This document shows, piece after piece, positions 15,128 through 16,588 of a DNA stretch of 16,588 nt. The notes below the pieces were generated by a model. That model ran no database searches. It was given only the letters and a program-made list of their open reading frames with translations, and was not told the DNA's origin. Position numbers and translations under genes: made by a program. This stretch comes from Oscillospiraceae bacterium (GTDB lineage Bacteria; Bacillota; Clostridia; Oscillospirales; Acutalibacteraceae), in assembly GCA_029012165.1 (NCBI GenBank), contig JAQXLO010000037.1:1-16588 (forward strand). The letters run 5' to 3'. Each line of letters opens with the position of its first letter. Position 1 is the first letter of the stretch.

Positions 15128-16237
15128 ATGTCCTATTACATGATCATTTTCACGGTGATGGTTTTGGGCAGCTTTTTTCTTGCTCTGCTCGCTCGAAACT
15201 ACCCGATGCGGCGTTCCGGCGGACTGGGACAGCCCTTGCCGAATCCGATCGGCTTCATCCTCCCCGCTGTCGCCTTCGGCGTATTCTCCGGTTTGCGCAA
15301 CAACATGGGGGACACGTTCTACTACATCTATTCCTATAATCTTTTGGACTCGGATACGATGGAACCTGTCAAGTTTTCTTTCGAGGGCGGTATTCTCTAT
15401 CCGTATATCCAGTACCTGTGCCGTCTGCGTTCTCCCGACCCGTATGCGCTCATTATGATAACGGCGCTGATTTCCGTTATCCCGACGGTATTCATTATCT
15501 ACAAGTACAGTTGCCCGTATGAGCTGGGCATCGCACTGTATGTGTTGACCTCTTACTATACGTTCTCGATGAACGGTATTCGTCAGTATGCGGCGGCGGG
15601 CATTTTGATTCTCGGCACGAAGTATTTGTTGTCCGACAATAAATCGGATTTCCTCAAATATCTGGTTTTCGTCCTTGGCGCATGGTTGTTCCACTCCAGC
15701 GCATTGATTATGATACCCATCTATTTCATTGTGCGGCGCCGCTCTTGGACGCCGTTCACCCTGTTCATTTTGCTGGGCACAACGGTTGCCACAGCGGCGT
15801 TCGATTCGCTTTTGCCATCCTTCCTTGGAGCGATTGAGGATACAACGTACGGCATCTACGCCGAAAACGGCTGGTTCACCTCCGGTCAGGAGACCGGCTC
15901 GGACATCATCCGTGTGGCTGTTCTGGCGGTTCCGCTGGTTTTGGCATACATCTCCCGGGAGAAGCTTAGCTATCTGCACGGCAGAAAATGGGACATTTTG
16001 GTCAATCTGTCGGTGATCAACTTAGCGTTCTACATCCTGTCGCTGTATAACTGGATTTTCGCACGCTTGGCGATTTATACGAGCATCTATGTCATCATCA
16101 TGATGACATACGTCATCACGGAAGCGCTGCACAAGGAGCAGAGCAAGGGCGTCTATCTTGCGTCCCTGCTGCTGTATTCATTCTATTTTTACAATGTCCG
16201 ATACTCGATCGAACCGTATGCCAGTGATCTTTTTTAA
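15128..16237 (+). CDS. EpsG-family polysaccharide polymerase (Wzy-like membrane protein)
   Basis: The 369-residue protein is mostly membrane helices (about 3-22, 40-55, 106-125, 132-166, 174-201, 207-226, 259-275, 289-332 as two segments, and 341-356). It carries features of the EpsG family: GLRNNMGDTFYYIYSY (55-70) after the second helix, FSMNGIRQYAA (146-156, with N149, R152 and Q153), and FHSSAL (188-193). EpsG-like proteins are thought to polymerise repeat units outside the membrane, in the role of Wzy. The ATG at 15128 has only a weak, distant AAGGG-type ribosome site (around 15109), so it may depend on coupling with the gene 10 bases upstream; ATG at 15140 is an alternative. No flippase is present in this window. 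Confidence 0.85.
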   Translation: MSYYMIIFTVMVLGSFFLALLARNYPMRRSGGLGQPLPNPIGFILPAVAFGVFSGLRNNMGDTFYYIYSYNLLDSDTMEPVKFSFEGGILYPYIQYLCRLRSPDPYALIMITALISVIPTVFIIYKYSCPYELGIALYVLTSYYTFSMNGIRQYAAAGILILGTKYLLSDNKSDFLKYLVFVLGAWLFHSSALIMIPIYFIVRRRSWTPFTLFILLGTTVATAAFDSLLPSFLGAIEDTTYGIYAENGWFTSGQETGSDIIRVAVLAVPLVLAYISREKLSYLHGRKWDILVNLSVINLAFYILSLYNWIFARLAIYTSIYVIIMMTYVITEALHKEQSKGVYLASLLLYSFYFYNVRYSIEPYASDLF

Positions 16238-16266
16238 GGCAACATTTTTTCAGAAAGGACTGCGAT

Positions 16267-16588
16267 ATGATTCCGAAAACGATTCATTACTGCTGGTTCG
16301 GCAGAGGGGAGAAGCCGAAACTGGTGCAAAAATGCATGGCCTCGTGGCAGAAAAATTTGCCCGGCTATACGTTTGTGGAGTGGAACGAGGACAACTTTGA
16401 TGTCAACCAAAATCTTTTCGTGCAGCAGGCGTACGCCCACCGCAACTTCGCCTTTGTCAGCGACTATGCCCGGGCGCAGGCGCTGTACAACGAGGGCGGC
16501 ATCTACCTTGACACCGACGTCGAAGTGCTGAAAAGCTTTGACGCTTTTCTGGAAAATCGCTTCTTTGCGGGCTTTGAGGAAAAGAACT
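16267..16588 (+). CDS. GT32-type DXD glycosyltransferase, N-terminal part (cut by window edge)
   Basis: A reading frame opens at ATG 16267, with AAAGGA at about 16254-16259, and stays open to the last base, so the gene continues beyond the window. The 107 visible residues start IPKTIHYCWFGRGEKP (2-17), the hallmark of capsular polysaccharide and mannosyltransferase-like family 32 enzymes, then W39 in VEWNED, FVSDYARAQALYNEGGIYLD (63-82) and DTDVE with the metal-binding D82 and D84. It is 29 bases after the polymerase gene, in the same operon. It is expected to be a cytoplasmic retaining transferase; donor sugar unknown. Confidence 0.88.
   Translation, partial: MIPKTIHYCWFGRGEKPKLVQKCMASWQKNLPGYTFVEWNEDNFDVNQNLFVQQAYAHRNFAFVSDYARAQALYNEGGIYLDTDVEVLKSFDAFLENRFFAGFEEKN

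Overview
The window looks like chromosomal DNA of a Gram-positive Clostridia-type bacterium, most likely a moderately GC-rich gut member of the Oscillospiraceae/Ruminococcaceae. The reasons are strong AGGAGG-type ribosome binding sites, sigma-A-like promoters, a class 1B dihydroorotate dehydrogenase with its PyrK partner, an aspartate carbamoyltransferase with a separate PyrI regulatory chain, and an EpsG-type exopolysaccharide polymerase. Taxonomy is an inference; no rRNA or marker was available.

Region 1 (1-5905, + strand) is a tightly packed pyrimidine operon: carB (3' half only) - pyrK - pyrD - pyrF - pyrE - pyrB - pyrI. Genes overlap by 4-11 bases or are separated by at most 15. Together they cover most of de novo UMP synthesis: carbamoyl phosphate (CarB), carbamoyl aspartate (PyrBI), dihydroorotate oxidation (PyrDK), orotate phosphoribosylation (PyrE) and decarboxylation (PyrF). 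Dihydroorotase (pyrC) and carA are not in the window. A weak hairpin follows pyrI.

Region 2 (5979-8708) holds three genes unrelated to either cluster. The first is a secreted LCAT-like alpha/beta hydrolase with its own near-consensus promoter and a strong terminator. The second is a 103-residue protein of unknown function on the minus strand. The third, divergent from it, is a 112-residue AraC-type regulator consisting only of the DNA-binding domain.

Region 3 (8735-16588, + strand, running off the end) is the start of an exopolysaccharide or capsule cluster. A good promoter (8789-8817) leads into a leader of roughly 150-170 bases that can fold into several hairpins and also contains a 43-codon reading frame. 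The genes follow in order: membrane-anchored FlaA1/CapD-type nucleotide-sugar 4,6-dehydratase, two family 4 glycosyltransferases, a divergent GT-B-like glycosyltransferase, a family 2 glycosyltransferase, an EpsG-type polymerase, and the start of a GT32-type DXD glycosyltransferase. The dehydratase would supply a 6-deoxy-4-keto amino sugar precursor, the transferases would build the repeat unit, and the EpsG-like protein would polymerise it. No initiating phosphoglycosyl transferase, flippase or chain-length regulator is seen here.

The least explained parts are the structured leader at 8824-8995, the PxSxG hydrolase, and the unknown small gene opposite the AraC regulator. I found no RNA genes of known class, insertion sequences, CRISPR arrays or attachment sites.
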